Origin: Crenalkalicoccus roseus
GTDB taxonomy: Bacteria > Pseudomonadota > Alphaproteobacteria > Acetobacterales > Acetobacteraceae
NCBI RefSeq assembly: GCF_004761865.1
Contig: NZ_SJDM01000019.1
Location: 1-63,482 of the forward strand
Reading direction: 5' to 3'
DNA: 63,482 bases
Below, one piece after another: positions 1 through 8,579 of this stretch (position 1 is its first letter; every line of letters begins with the position of its first letter). Both the position numbers and the translations under genes were made by a program. The notes under the pieces were generated by a model. It saw nothing but the letters and a program-made list of their open reading frames with translations. It was not told the origin of the DNA and did no database searches.

Positions 1-120
1 CGCGCGCAGCCCCTCCGCCGCGCGCAGCCAGGCCCGCGCTCCGGCCAAGGCCGCCACCGCGCCGGCGCGCCGCACCGCCTCGCGGTGACGCGCCGGCCCG
101 GACACCCCGGGCCGCGTCAC
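1..120 (-). CDS. N-terminal fragment of unknown protein, cut by window edge
   Basis: This is an open leftward frame that runs off the left edge. It begins with a GTG whose last bases form the TGA stop of the upstream aldolase-type gene (GTGA overlap), the coupling style used repeatedly in this window. The 40 visible residues start MTRPGVSGPARHRE and are rich in Ala, Arg and Leu with a helical look, but I recognise no motif and assign no function. A 7+7 bp interrupted hairpin at 85-120 overlaps the start and could instead be a terminator, in which case this would not be a gene. Confidence 0.4.
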   Translation of the reverse strand, partial: MTRPGVSGPARHREAVRRAGAVAALAGARAWLRAAEGLRA

Positions 121-1223
121 GCCATGCCGCCGCGGGCCGAGACGGGCCAGAGGCACTCCACGCGCCCGCCGCGCACCCCAACATACCAATCGTAGCGGTC
201 CACCGTCGGGTCGCAGTGGCCCGGCACCAGCCGCAGCCGCTCCCCGAGCGCCGGTGCCGCGCCGTCCTCCACCAGGATCTTGCCGTGCTCGTCCGAGGCG
301 CTGGCGTAGCGCAGGCCGGGGCGTTGCCAGACCAGCGGCAGGCCCGAATCCACCGCCACTGCCTTGTGTCCCGCATCCACCACGACGACGCCCGGCACCG
401 CGCGGCTCATCACGGTGGCGAGCACGAACAGGCTCTGGCGGAAGGGCGGCGGCTCCTCGTTGCGGGCGTAGTCGGCGTCCATGAAGGCGTAGGAGCCGGC
501 CTGGATCTCGGTATAGACGCCGCTCGCCGCCTCCAGCGCGAAGGTGCCGGTGCCGGCGCCGCCGACGATCGGGCAGTCGAGCCCGCGCTGGCGAAGCTGC
601 TCCACCGTCCGGCGCGCCATGTCGGAGGCGGCGGCGATGGCCGACCGGCGCTCCTCCGGGCTGCGGCGGTGCTGGGCGCTGCCGTGATAGGCCTGCAGCC
701 CGCCGAAGACCAGGTGCCGGCTGGCGGCGATCCGCTCGGCCAGCGCGACGGCGGGCGGCCCGGGCTCCACCCCGCAGCGGCCTGCCCCGACGTCGATCTC
801 CACCAGCACGGGAAGGCGGATGCCGGCCGCCTCGGCGGCCGCCTCGCAGGCGGCGACATGCGCCGCGTCATCGGCGCAGACCGCCACCCGGGCAATGCGG
901 GCGAGCGCGGCGAGGCGCGCCAGCTTGCGCGCGCCCACCACCTCGTTGCTCACCAGGATGTCGGGGATGCCGCCCCAGGCCAGCGCCTCGGCCTCCGCCA
1001 CCTTCTGCACGCACTGCCCGATGGCGCCGCGCGCCATCTGCAGCCGTGCGATCACCGCCGATTTGTGCGTCTTGGCGTGCGCCCGCAGCTTCGCCCCGGT
1101 CGGCGCCAGCCGCGCCGCCATGGCGTCGAGGTTGTGCTCAAAGGCGTCGAGATCGAGCAGAAGGGCGGGGGTGTCCACCTCCTCCTCGCGCATTCCGGGT
1201 TCGGCGGGGGGTGGCTGCAGCAT
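117..1223 (-). CDS. D-threonine aldolase/DSD1-type PLP enzyme
   Basis: This 368-residue enzyme belongs to the fold-type III, alanine-racemase-like PLP family that includes D-threonine aldolase and D-serine dehydratase (DSD1). Such enzymes cleave or dehydrate D-3-hydroxy amino acids in the cytoplasm. After the opening DTPALLLDLDAFEHN comes HAKTHK, which carries the PLP lysine. A GxGAGRCGV segment lies mid-protein, and near the C-terminus GHCDPTVDRYDW supplies the His and Cys that bind a divalent metal. The ATG at 1223 was chosen over an upstream in-frame start because GAGGAG lies just before it. It sits 29 nt after the cyclotransferase-like gene in a leftward cluster headed by a Bug receptor. 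The substrate is not resolved by sequence. Confidence 0.85.
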   Translation of the reverse strand: MLQPPPAEPGMREEEVDTPALLLDLDAFEHNLDAMAARLAPTGAKLRAHAKTHKSAVIARLQMARGAIGQCVQKVAEAEALAWGGIPDILVSNEVVGARKLARLAALARIARVAVCADDAAHVAACEAAAEAAGIRLPVLVEIDVGAGRCGVEPGPPAVALAERIAASRHLVFGGLQAYHGSAQHRRSPEERRSAIAAASDMARRTVEQLRQRGLDCPIVGGAGTGTFALEAASGVYTEIQAGSYAFMDADYARNEEPPPFRQSLFVLATVMSRAVPGVVVVDAGHKAVAVDSGLPLVWQRPGLRYASASDEHGKILVEDGAAPALGERLRLVPGHCDPTVDRYDWYVGVRGGRVECLWPVSARGGMA

Positions 1224-1252
1224 GGGCGCTCCTCGGAGGGCTGGGGAAAAGG

Positions 1253-1651
1253 TCAGGCGGATCGCGGGCGGCGCCCGGGCGTGGACCCCACCCGCTCCCC
1301 GCCGGGCGGCGCCCAGGGGCGGGCCGGATCGGCCCGCCAGGCGGCGCCGATCCAGGCCCGGGCGCGGCACGGGCCACGCGGCGTCTCCACCCGCACCGGC
1401 ACCAGCCGGTAGGACGGGCCCTCATAGGCGGCGAGGCGGGCCAGCGCCGCCGGCCCGGCGCGCAGCACCGCCCCGTCCGTCGCGCCGCCCGGTGCGGGCA
1501 GCAGGGTGGGGTAGGGCGTGCCGCGCAGCGCCACCCGCCGCCAGCCCGGCAGGCGGGCCGGCCGCAGCCGCCGCGCCAGCCCGGCCTCACCGGATTGGGC
1601 GGCCAGCACCCGCGGGTCGAGCAGCGTGCCGTAGAGGAAGAGCAGCATCAT
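1253..1651 (-). CDS. Gamma-glutamylcyclotransferase/AIG2-like protein
   Basis: A 132-residue GGCT-fold protein. The N-terminal MMLLFLYGTLLDPRVL contains the YGTL substrate loop, and YEGPSYR about two thirds along carries the conserved acidic residue. Family members release 5-oxoproline from gamma-glutamyl compounds or act in glutathione-like turnover, but the AIG2-like group is catalytically diverse. Its ATG overlaps the TGA of the upstream Bug-receptor gene (ATGA), so the two are probably translationally coupled. A second Met follows directly. The C-terminus ends in a short Arg/Pro-rich tail with no visible domain. Confidence 0.8.
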   Translation of the reverse strand: MMLLFLYGTLLDPRVLAAQSGEAGLARRLRPARLPGWRRVALRGTPYPTLLPAPGGATDGAVLRAGPAALARLAAYEGPSYRLVPVRVETPRGPCRARAWIGAAWRADPARPWAPPGGERVGSTPGRRPRSA

Positions 1652-2637
1652 CCCGGGCGGAGGCCCACCTCCTCCACCAACTGGCGGATGCGTGCCGCCT
1701 GCGCCCGCACCATCGCGCCGAATTCCTCGCTCGAGGAGCCGACCGGCTCCGCCCCCACCTCCTCGACCCGCGCGCGCAGGTCCGGATGGCGCGCCGCGGC
1801 GGCGATCTCGCGCTGCAGCCGCGCCAGGATCTCCGGCGGCGTGCGGGCGGGGGCGAAAAAGCCGTTCCAGCCCTCCAGCTCGATGGCGGGGAAGCCCTGC
1901 TCGCGCACCGTCGCGATCTCGGGCAGGGCCGGGGAGCGGCGGGCGGAGAGCAGCGCCAGCCCCCGCAGATTGCCGCCCCTGACATGGCCAAGCGAGGTGG
2001 AAAGCTGGTCGCCGCCGAACTGCACCCGGCCCGCCATCAGCTCCTGCACCATCGGTGCGGCGCCACGGTAGGGCACGTGCTCCATCTCGATGCGGGCCTC
2101 GCGCTTCAGCACCTCGCCGAGCAGGTTCATGATGCTGCCATAGCCCGTGGAGCCGTAGAACACCGGCTGGCGGCCGGAGCGCACCCACTCCGTGAACTCG
2201 CGCAGGTTCGCCGCCGGCACCGCCGGGTTGGCGAGCAGGATGAAGGGCACGTTGGCGCCAAGCGAGACCGGGGCGAAGTCCCGCTCGATCTCGTGCGGGG
2301 CCCGCCCGGCCAGCGCCAGGGTCGCGGTGGTGGTCGGGAAGGTGATGTTGTGGAACAGCAGGGTATGGCCGTCGGGCGGCGCCTTCGCCACCACGTCGGC
2401 TCCGATCGAGCCGCCGGCGCCGCCGCGGTTCTCCACCAGCACGGTCTGGCCCAGCGTCTCGGTCATGCGCTGGGCGAAGAGGCGGGCCAGCATGTCCGTG
2501 GTGCCGCCGGCGGGGAAGGGCACGACGATGCGGATGGGCTGGCGGGGCCACTCCCCGCCCTGGGCCATCGCCCTTCCGGCGAGCGCGGGCGTGGTGAGGG
2601 CGAGCGCGGCGAGGCCGCGGCGGGTGATTCGGGCCAT
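1648..2637 (-). CDS. Bug-family (TctC-like) periplasmic solute-binding protein
   Basis: A 329-residue extracytoplasmic receptor of the tripartite tricarboxylate transporter (TTT/Bug) family, which binds small carboxylates and related compounds. Residues 1-25 form a twin-arginine-like signal (MARITRRG, then a hydrophobic stretch to AMAQ). The family signature follows with PIRIVVPFPAGGTTD, ENRGGAGG and VPYRGAAPMVQELMAGRVQ. The start at 2637 has GGAGGAGA a few bases upstream. The gene heads a leftward cluster and overlaps the next gene by 4 nt. No TctA or TctB membrane genes are in the window, so this is an orphan receptor, as is common in Roseomonas and Bordetella relatives. The ligand is unknown. 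Confidence 0.9.
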   Translation of the reverse strand: MARITRRGLAALALTTPALAGRAMAQGGEWPRQPIRIVVPFPAGGTTDMLARLFAQRMTETLGQTVLVENRGGAGGSIGADVVAKAPPDGHTLLFHNITFPTTTATLALAGRAPHEIERDFAPVSLGANVPFILLANPAVPAANLREFTEWVRSGRQPVFYGSTGYGSIMNLLGEVLKREARIEMEHVPYRGAAPMVQELMAGRVQFGGDQLSTSLGHVRGGNLRGLALLSARRSPALPEIATVREQGFPAIELEGWNGFFAPARTPPEILARLQREIAAAARHPDLRARVEEVGAEPVGSSSEEFGAMVRAQAARIRQLVEEVGLRPG

Positions 2638-2959
2638 TCTCGGTCTCCTCCCGCGGCGCGGACCGTCTTCCCGCGCCGCCACCGGCAGAGCTTGGGAAGC
2701 CCCCGGGCCGGGCGTCAATCCGCACCCGGCTTCCCCGCCCATGCCAGCGGCCGCATGCACCGACCCGCATGGCCGTGGCGCCGCCACCGCTCCGGCGCTC
2801 CCGCCTTCGCGGATCGGGCGCCGGTCGCGATCGGCCGCGCCGGGATCCCGGCAGCCGCGCGCGGATGCGTCCGGCGAGGTCGCCGGCCGTGCCATGCCGG
2901 CAGCCCGTGGCTCACGCCGCGCACCGGCCCGGATGCGCCAGGCATCCGGGCCGTTGGCG
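2638..2959. other. Intergenic region between two Bug-receptor genes
   Basis: 322 bases without a credible gene. The segment holds the ribosome-binding region of the downstream Bug gene at its left end and a strong hairpin at its right end (listed separately). The open frames crossing it are GC-driven and lack start signals. I see no other repeat or regulatory site. Confidence 0.6.
2925..2953 (-). terminator. Hairpin terminator after second Bug-receptor gene
   Basis: A perfect 12-bp stem (CGGCCCGGATGC and its complement) with a 5-nt loop starts 6 nt after the stop of the leftward gene ending at 2960. There is no U-tract, as is usual for terminators in very GC-rich genomes, so termination may need Rho or the hairpin may only stabilise the mRNA end. 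Confidence 0.65.
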
Positions 2960-3943
2960 TCAGTCCTCGAGCTGCACGCCGCTGTCGCGCACCACCGCGG
3001 CCCATTCCTCGCGCTCGCGCCGGATGCGCTCGGCGAAGGCGGCGGGACTCGGCGAGGTGACGGCGCCGTAGTCGAGCTTCTCCAGCGCCTCCCTCATCTC
3101 CGGCGTGGCGGCGGCGCGGGTGAGGGCGTCGTAGAGACCCCGCACGATCGGCGCCGGCGTGCCGGCGGGCAGGGCGACGCCGAACCACTCCTCCTTGGTC
3201 AGACTCCCGAGGCCGAGCTCGGCGAAGGTGGGGAAGTCCGGATAGCGCGGGTTCCGCCGCTCCGAGGAGACGGCGAGGATGCGCAGGCCCTGGCCGAGAT
3301 GCGGCGTGATGTCCCCGAGAACGCCCATGAAGGCCTGGATCCGCCCGCCGATCAGGTCCTGCACCGCCGGCGCGGCGCCGCGGTAGCTCACATGGGTCAT
3401 CCGCGCCCCGATGGCGCGGGCCAGGATCACCCCCATGAAGTGCGGCGCCGCGCCGGCGGCGGGCGAGGCGTAGGGGATGTCCTGCTGCGCCCTGGCCCAG
3501 GCGACGAAGCCCTGGAAGTCGCGCGCCGGGTGGTTCGCCGGCACCGCCAGGGCGAAGGGGAAGGTGGCGACGGTCGTCACCGGCGCGAAATCGGTCAGCG
3601 CGTCGTAGCGCACCTGGCGGGGGAAGACGTGCGGCTGCAGGGTGAACATGGAGGCCGGGGTCTGCAGCCAGGTCTCGCCGTCCGGCGGCGCGGCCTTCAC
3701 CGCCTCCACCGCGATGCGCCCGGCGGCGCCGGTGCGGTTCTCGACCAGCACCTGCGGCGCGTAGACCCCGCGCAGCCGCTCGGCGTAGAGCCGCGCCACC
3801 ACGTCGGAGGAGCCGCCGGCCGGGAAGCCCACGATGGTGCGCCCCGGGCGCTGGATGACCAGCGCGGCGGCGGGCCGGGCGAGGCCGGCGGCGAGCGCCC
3901 CGGCGCCGAGGCCGAAGGCGGTGCGGCGGGTGATTCGGACCAT
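2960..3943 (-). CDS. Bug-family (TctC-like) periplasmic solute-binding protein
   Basis: The second Bug receptor, 327 residues. It opens MVRITRRTAFGLGAGALAAG, a Tat-like export signal cleaved around residue 27 (AAA-L). The conserved lobe-1 motif reads GRTIVGFPAGGSSD, followed by ENRTGAAGRI, VSYRGAAPAVQDLIGGRIQ and a C-terminal helix ending in QLED. AGGAGA precedes the ATG. It is transcribed leftward, probably as its own unit: a hairpin follows it, and the phosphomutase terminator lies just upstream. The N-terminus closely resembles that of the gene ending at 1648, but the bodies differ, so they are paralogues rather than a recent duplication. The ligand is unknown. Confidence 0.9.
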   Translation of the reverse strand: MVRITRRTAFGLGAGALAAGLARPAAALVIQRPGRTIVGFPAGGSSDVVARLYAERLRGVYAPQVLVENRTGAAGRIAVEAVKAAPPDGETWLQTPASMFTLQPHVFPRQVRYDALTDFAPVTTVATFPFALAVPANHPARDFQGFVAWARAQQDIPYASPAAGAAPHFMGVILARAIGARMTHVSYRGAAPAVQDLIGGRIQAFMGVLGDITPHLGQGLRILAVSSERRNPRYPDFPTFAELGLGSLTKEEWFGVALPAGTPAPIVRGLYDALTRAAATPEMREALEKLDYGAVTSPSPAAFAERIRREREEWAAVVRDSGVQLED

Positions 3944-3996
3944 CGGGATCGTCTCCTGCCCCCTTGTGACGTTGCGGAGGCAGATGGGGGTGAGGG

Positions 3997-4018
3997 CGGC
4001 CCGGCGTCAACCGGGCCG
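3997..4018 (-). terminator. Hairpin terminator of galU-ugd-phosphomutase operon
   Basis: An 8-bp perfect stem (CGGCCCGG and complement) with a 6-nt loop lies 10 nt beyond the stop of the phosphomutase gene at 4029. It has no U-tract. Its position at the end of a three-gene leftward operon supports a terminator role. Confidence 0.5.
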
Positions 4019-4028
4019 GCCCGCGGGA

Positions 4029-5444
4029 TCAGTGCCCGGCATTGGCCCCCGTGAAGTCCGGGGCGGCGAGGCCGCTCGCCTCGAGCTGGCGGGCGAGGTG
4101 CGCCTTCAGGCGCTCCAGCCCCGCCTCGCTCTTCGCCTCAGCGCGCGCCACCAGCACCGCCTGGGTGTTGGAGGCGCGGAGCAGCCACCACCCGTCCTCG
4201 GTCAGCACCCGCACGCCGTCCACGTCCTGCACCTTCGCGCCCTCGGCGGCGAGGCGCTGCTTCACCTCGGCCACCACCTGGAATTTCCGCTCCTCCGGGC
4301 AGTCGAAGCGGAGTTCGGGCGTGTTGATCACCCGCGGCAGCGCGGCGCGCGCGGCGGAGAGCGGGCGGTCCATGCGCGCGACGATGCCGAGCAGGCGCAC
4401 GGCGGAATAGGGCGCGTCGTCGAAGCCGTACCACTTGTCGGCGAAGAAGATGTGGCCCGACATCTCGCCGGCGAGCGGGCTGCCGGTCTCGGCCATCTTC
4501 GCCTTGATCAGCGAGTGGCCGGTCTTCCACATCAGCGGCTGGCCGCCCGCCCTGGCGATCTCGTCGAACAGCACCTGGCTCGCCTTCACGTCGGCGATGA
4601 TGGTGGCGCCGGGGCGCGCCTTCAGCACGTCGCGCGCCAGGATGACCATGAGCTGGTCGCCGAACAGGATGTGGCCCTCGTCGTCCACCACGCCGATGCG
4701 GTCGCCGTCGCCGTCGAAGGCGATGCCGAGATCGGCCTTCTCCCGCGCCACCTCCGCGATGAGCTGCTCGAGGTTCTTGGCCACGGTGGGGTCGGGGTGG
4801 TGGTTCGGGAAGGTGCCGTCCACCGTGCCGTTGATGACGAAGTGCTCGCCGGGCAGGCGGGAGGCCAGCAGCCTGGTGATGTTGGCCGCCGAGCCGTTGC
4901 CGGGGTCCCACACCACGCGCAGCTTCCGCTCCCCGCCGTCGTAGTCGCGCAGCACCCGTGCCGCGTAGTCCTCGGCGATGTCGAGGTGGCGGTCGGAGCC
5001 GGCGGCCGAGGCCGGCACCACGTCGCCCTCGGCGGCCATGCGGCCGATCTCCTGGATGTCCTTCCCGAAGAACGGCTTCTTCCCGAGCATCATCTTGAAG
5101 CCGTTGTAGTCCGGCGGGTTGTGGCTGCCGGTGACCATCACCGCCCCGTCGGTCTCCTGCGCGTAGGCGGCGAAATACAGCATCGGCGTGGCGCAGAGGC
5201 CGATGCGCAGCACCTCCAGCCCGCAGGCGCGCAGCCCCGCGACGAGCTGCGGCTCGAGATCGGGGGAGGAGAGGCGGCCGTCATGGCCCACCGCCGCCCG
5301 CTTCCCGCCCTGCCGCGCGACGATGGAGCCGAAGCAGCGGCCGATGGCGAAGGCATCCTCGGGCTTCAGTGTCTGCCCGACGATGCCCCGTATGTCGTAT
5401 TCCCGCAGCACGGTCGGGTGGAAGCTGTGGCGGAAGGCGGTCAT
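4029..5444 (-). CDS. Phosphomannomutase/phosphoglucomutase
   Basis: A 471-residue alpha-D-phosphohexomutase of the AlgC/ManB type, interconverting hexose 1- and 6-phosphates in the cytoplasm. TGSHNP at residues 105-110 contains the phosphoserine (Ser107). DGDGDR at 245-250 binds Mg2+. GEMSGHIFF mid-protein is the sugar-binding loop, and a C-terminal RASNTQ phosphate-binding motif follows. The length matches the bifunctional bacterial class. It is the last gene of a leftward operon after galU and ugd, separated from ugd by 22 nt. In that context it probably supplies glucose 1-phosphate for UDP-glucose. Phosphomannomutase activity is equally possible and cannot be told from sequence. Confidence 0.93.
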   Translation of the reverse strand: MTAFRHSFHPTVLREYDIRGIVGQTLKPEDAFAIGRCFGSIVARQGGKRAAVGHDGRLSSPDLEPQLVAGLRACGLEVLRIGLCATPMLYFAAYAQETDGAVMVTGSHNPPDYNGFKMMLGKKPFFGKDIQEIGRMAAEGDVVPASAAGSDRHLDIAEDYAARVLRDYDGGERKLRVVWDPGNGSAANITRLLASRLPGEHFVINGTVDGTFPNHHPDPTVAKNLEQLIAEVAREKADLGIAFDGDGDRIGVVDDEGHILFGDQLMVILARDVLKARPGATIIADVKASQVLFDEIARAGGQPLMWKTGHSLIKAKMAETGSPLAGEMSGHIFFADKWYGFDDAPYSAVRLLGIVARMDRPLSAARAALPRVINTPELRFDCPEERKFQVVAEVKQRLAAEGAKVQDVDGVRVLTEDGWWLLRASNTQAVLVARAEAKSEAGLERLKAHLARQLEASGLAAPDFTGANAGH

Positions 5445-5466
5445 GGGATCGTCCTTCTCAGGGGCG

Positions 5467-6786
5467 CTATGGACGGCCGATGGAGAGGTAGCGGAACCCC
5501 GCCGCGCGCATCGCCTCCGGGTCGTAGACGTTGCGCAGGTCGAGCAGCACGTCGCCGCGCATCGCCGCCTTCAGCCGCTCGGGCGAGAGGGCGCGGAACT
5601 CGTTCCATTCGGTCAGCAGCACCAGGGCGTCCGCTCCCGCCGCGGCGTCGAGGGCGTTGGTGGCGTAGTGCACCGAGGAGGGCAGCAGCGGCTTCGCATG
5701 CGCCATGCCGGCCGGGTCGAAGGCGCGCAGCGCAGCGCCGGCCTCCGCGAGGCGCGGCACGATGGCGAGGGAGGGCGCCTCGCGCATGTCGTCGGTCTCG
5801 GGCTTGAAGGTGAGGCCGAGCACGGCCACGGTCTTCCCCGCGACCGAACCGCCGCAGGCGGCGATCACGCGCTCGGCCATCTGCGCCTTGCGCGCCTCGT
5901 TCACCGCGATGGTGGTCTCCACCAGCCGCATCGGCGCGCCGGCGTCCTGCGCCGTGCGCGCCAGCGCCAGCGTGTCCTTGGGGAAGCAGGAGCCGCCGTA
6001 TCCGGGGCCGGCGTGGAGGAATTTCCGCCCGATCCGGCCGTCGAGCCCCATGCCGCGCGCCACGTCGTGCACGTTGGCGCCCACCTTCTCGCACAGGTCG
6101 GCGACCTCGTTGATGAAGGTGATCTTGGTGGCGAGGAAGGCGTTGGCGGCGTACTTGATGAGCTCCGCCGTCTCGATGCCGGTGGCGACGATCGGCGTCT
6201 CGATCAGGTAGAGCGGGCGGTAGAGCCGGCGCAGCACGGCGAGGGCGCGCTCCCCCGCCTCGCCCGGCTCGACGCCGATCACCACCCGGTCGGGGCGCAT
6301 GAAGTCGCCGATGGCGCTGCCCTCGCGGAGGAACTCCGGGTTGGAGGCGACGTCGATGGCGATGTCCGGCCGGGCGGTGCGCACGATCTCGCGCACCTGG
6401 GCGCCGGTGCCGACCGGCACGGTGGACTTCGTCACCAGCACCAGCGGCCCGGTCGCGGCGCGCGCCACCTGCTCGGCCGCGGCGAAGACGTAGGAGAGGT
6501 CGGCATGGCCGTCGCCGCGGCGCGACGGCGTGCCGACGGCGAGGAACACCGCCTCGGCGCCCGCCACCGCCTCGGCGAGGTCGGTGGTGAAGGTCAGGCG
6601 CCTCTCGCGGACATTGTCCGCCACCAGCCGCTCCAGCCCCGGCTCGTAGATCGGGATCCGCCCCTCGCGCAGCGCCGCAACCTTTGTCGCGTCGGTGTCC
6701 ACCACGCACACCTCGACGCCGAATTCGGCGAAGCAGGCGCCGGAGACGAGGCCGACATAGCCGGCCCCAACCATGGCGATCCGCAT
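5467..6786 (-). CDS. ugd: UDP-glucose 6-dehydrogenase
   Basis: This 439-residue cytoplasmic enzyme oxidises UDP-glucose to UDP-glucuronate with two NAD+. The Rossmann motif GAGYVG is at residues 7-12. SNPEFLREG is at about 148-156. The catalytic cysteine is Cys267 in [14 protein letters not shown]-terminal UDP-binding domain with [16 protein letters not shown] follows. The length is normal for the single-subunit bacterial type. It lies 25 nt downstream of galU, which makes its substrate, and 22 nt before the phosphomutase. UDP-glucuronate most likely feeds exopolysaccharide or lipid glycosylation; no glycosyltransferases are present in the window to decide which. Confidence 0.95.
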   Translation of the reverse strand: MRIAMVGAGYVGLVSGACFAEFGVEVCVVDTDATKVAALREGRIPIYEPGLERLVADNVRERRLTFTTDLAEAVAGAEAVFLAVGTPSRRGDGHADLSYVFAAAEQVARAATGPLVLVTKSTVPVGTGAQVREIVRTARPDIAIDVASNPEFLREGSAIGDFMRPDRVVIGVEPGEAGERALAVLRRLYRPLYLIETPIVATGIETAELIKYAANAFLATKITFINEVADLCEKVGANVHDVARGMGLDGRIGRKFLHAGPGYGGSCFPKDTLALARTAQDAGAPMRLVETTIAVNEARKAQMAERVIAACGGSVAGKTVAVLGLTFKPETDDMREAPSLAIVPRLAEAGAALRAFDPAGMAHAKPLLPSSVHYATNALDAAAGADALVLLTEWNEFRALSPERLKAAMRGDVLLDLRNVYDPEAMRAAGFRYLSIGRP

Positions 6787-6811
6787 TCCGGTCCCCCTTC
6801 CCCGAGCGGGC

Positions 6812-7687
6812 TCAGGCGTAGCGTTTCAGGAATTCCCGCACCGCGGGCGCCATGTCCGGCCGCTTCAGCGCGAAGGCGATCTGCGCCTCGAGGAAGCCGG
6901 CCTTGTCGCCGCAATCGAAGCGCCGCCCCTCGTAGCGCAGCCCGTGGAAGGGCTGGCTGCCGATCAGCTTCGCCATGCCGTCGGTGAGCTGCACCTCGCC
7001 CCCCGCGCCGCGCTCCATGCGCGCGAGGTGGCCGATCACCTCCGGCATCAGCACGTAGCGGCCGATGATGGTGAGGTTGGAGGGCGCCTTCTCCGGCGCC
7101 GGCTTCTCCACCAGCCCCTGCACCGAGATCAGGCGCCCCTTGTCCTCGGCGATGTCGAGCACGCCGTAGCGGTTCACCCGCTCCCGCGGCACCTCCTCGA
7201 CCGCCACCACGTTGCCCCCCGTCTCGCGGTAGGCGCGGGCGAGCTGCTCGGTGCAGGGCGTGTCGCACATCATCAGGTCGTCGGGCAGCAGGATGGCGAA
7301 GGGGTCGTCGCCGATGAAGGCACGGGCGCACCAGATGGCGTGGCCGAGCCCCATCGGCACCTGCTGGCGGACGGTGACGATGCTGCCGGGCTCCACCGCC
7401 TGGGCGCGCAGCTCGGCCAGCTCCTTCGCCTTGCCGCGCTCCTCCAGCGTGCGCTCGAGCTCGTAGGCGACGTCGAAATGCTCGACCAGCGCGGTCTTGC
7501 CGCGGCCGGTGACGAAGCAGAACTGCTCGATGCCGGCCGCGCGCGCCTCCTCGACCGCGTACTGGATCAGCGGCTTGTCCACGACCGGCAGCATCTCCTT
7601 CGCCATAGCCTTGGTGGCGGGAAGGAAGCGGGTGCCGAGGCCGGCGACGGGCAGAACGGCCTTCTTCAGCGGCTTGAGCGCGGGCAA
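6812..7687 (-). CDS. galU: UTP-glucose-1-phosphate uridylyltransferase
   Basis: A 291-residue nucleotidyltransferase that makes UDP-glucose from UTP and glucose 1-phosphate. The N-terminal GLGTRFLPATKAMAKEML is the nucleotide-binding signature, with LPDD further on binding metal and sugar. The start is a TTG at 7687 (MPALKPLKKAVLPVAG) because AGGAGG lies 6 nt before it, whereas upstream in-frame starts have no ribosome site and would add a non-homologous extension. It is the first gene of the galU-ugd-phosphomutase operon. A 12-bp palindrome lies about 107 nt upstream and is a candidate operator. Confidence 0.93.
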   Translation of the reverse strand: MPALKPLKKAVLPVAGLGTRFLPATKAMAKEMLPVVDKPLIQYAVEEARAAGIEQFCFVTGRGKTALVEHFDVAYELERTLEERGKAKELAELRAQAVEPGSIVTVRQQVPMGLGHAIWCARAFIGDDPFAILLPDDLMMCDTPCTEQLARAYRETGGNVVAVEEVPRERVNRYGVLDIAEDKGRLISVQGLVEKPAPEKAPSNLTIIGRYVLMPEVIGHLARMERGAGGEVQLTDGMAKLIGSQPFHGLRYEGRRFDCGDKAGFLEAQIAFALKRPDMAPAVREFLKRYA

Positions 7688-7793
7688 GGGAACCCTCCTG
7701 AACAGGGCCTGGCAGCCGAGTCGGCCGTCGGCCGGGCCGGTCGGCCGGGAATGCCATGCGCCCCCGCAGGGAGCAAGCTGGGCCGCATTCTCT

Positions 7794-7805
7794 TGAACAT
7801 GTTCA
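7794..7805. promoter_or_regulatory. 12-bp palindrome TGAACATGTTCA upstream of galU
   Basis: A perfect 12-bp dyad lies between galU (start 7687) and the stop of the J-protein gene (7855). Its AT-richer sequence stands out from the surroundings. I take it as a candidate binding site for a dimeric regulator of the galU operon. It is not the alphaproteobacterial LexA box, which would be a direct GTTC repeat. Confidence 0.35.
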
Positions 7806-7854
7806 GACCCTGGCGAAGCAACGCGCGGCGCGCGCCCGGGTGGCGCCGCCAGGC

Positions 7855-8574
7855 TCAGCCGAGCAGCACGTCCCGCGCCTCGTTGATCCGCGCCGCCAGC
7901 CAGTCGCTGCCGCCACTGTCCGGATGCGCGCTGCGCATCAGCCGCCGGTGCGCGGCGCGGATCTCCTCCGGCGTCGCGCCCTCGCGCAGCCCGAGCACGG
8001 CCAGCGCCTCCTCCCGCGTCATCCGCCCCCCGGCAGGGCGCCGGCCGGCGGCGCGGTCGCCGCCGCCGGAGAAGGCCTCCGCCTCCCGCCAGTCCGGCGC
8101 CACGCGGTCGAGCCACGCCTCGAGCAGGGGCACGCTCTCCGGGTCATCGGCGCGGCAGCCGGCGAGCAGGGAGAGCAGCTCCTCCAGATCGAGCTCCGCA
8201 AGCTCCCGCCCTGCGAAGCGGCCGCGGCGCACCCGCCCGCTCATGCGCCCCGTGGCGTGGTCCAGGCGCATCAGCAGGGTGGCGGTCTCGACCGCCGTCT
8301 CGCCGCCGCCGGACGCGCCGGGCTGGCGGCCGAATTGCCGCGCGGCATGCCAGGACTGCACCAGCCGCCACAGCAGGGGGCCGAACAGCAGCAGGGTCCA
8401 GAGCGCCTGCGCACCGCGCCCGGTGGCGAGCGTCACCACCAGCAGGCTCGCCCCGAGGAGGCCGGCGGTCCAGGCCGCGGCCTTCTTCACCGTCTCCACC
8501 CTGGCCGTGGCGAACAGGCTGCCGAGCCACAGCACGAGCAGCAGGGCGGCGGCGCCGAGGGCGATCCAGACCAT
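7855..8574 (-). CDS. Membrane-anchored J-domain protein (Tim14/DjlA-like layout)
   Basis: A 239-residue protein with two N-terminal hydrophobic segments: about residues 2-20, MVWIALGAAALLLVLWLG, and about 30-60. A cytoplasmic linker follows, and a C-terminal J domain spans roughly residues 182-239. The J domain keeps the HPD motif (AHPDSGG) needed to stimulate Hsp70 ATPase and ends in the helix IV sequence ARINEARDVLLG. An N-terminal anchor plus C-terminal J domain is the layout of mitochondrial Tim14/Pam18 and of many alphaproteobacterial relatives. The gene follows the vWA gene by 5 nt and is surely co-transcribed with it. DnaK is the expected partner. The client process is unknown. Confidence 0.85.
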   Translation of the reverse strand: MVWIALGAAALLLVLWLGSLFATARVETVKKAAAWTAGLLGASLLVVTLATGRGAQALWTLLLFGPLLWRLVQSWHAARQFGRQPGASGGGETAVETATLLMRLDHATGRMSGRVRRGRFAGRELAELDLEELLSLLAGCRADDPESVPLLEAWLDRVAPDWREAEAFSGGGDRAAGRRPAGGRMTREEALAVLGLREGATPEEIRAAHRRLMRSAHPDSGGSDWLAARINEARDVLLG

Positions 8575-8579
8575 GGCGG

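Noticed and set aside
85-120. Interrupted 7+7 bp hairpin overlapping the aldolase stop, a possible terminator
   Set aside because: The same bases start an open frame in a GTGA overlap with protein-like composition, so continued translation is at least as likely; not listed as a separate feature.
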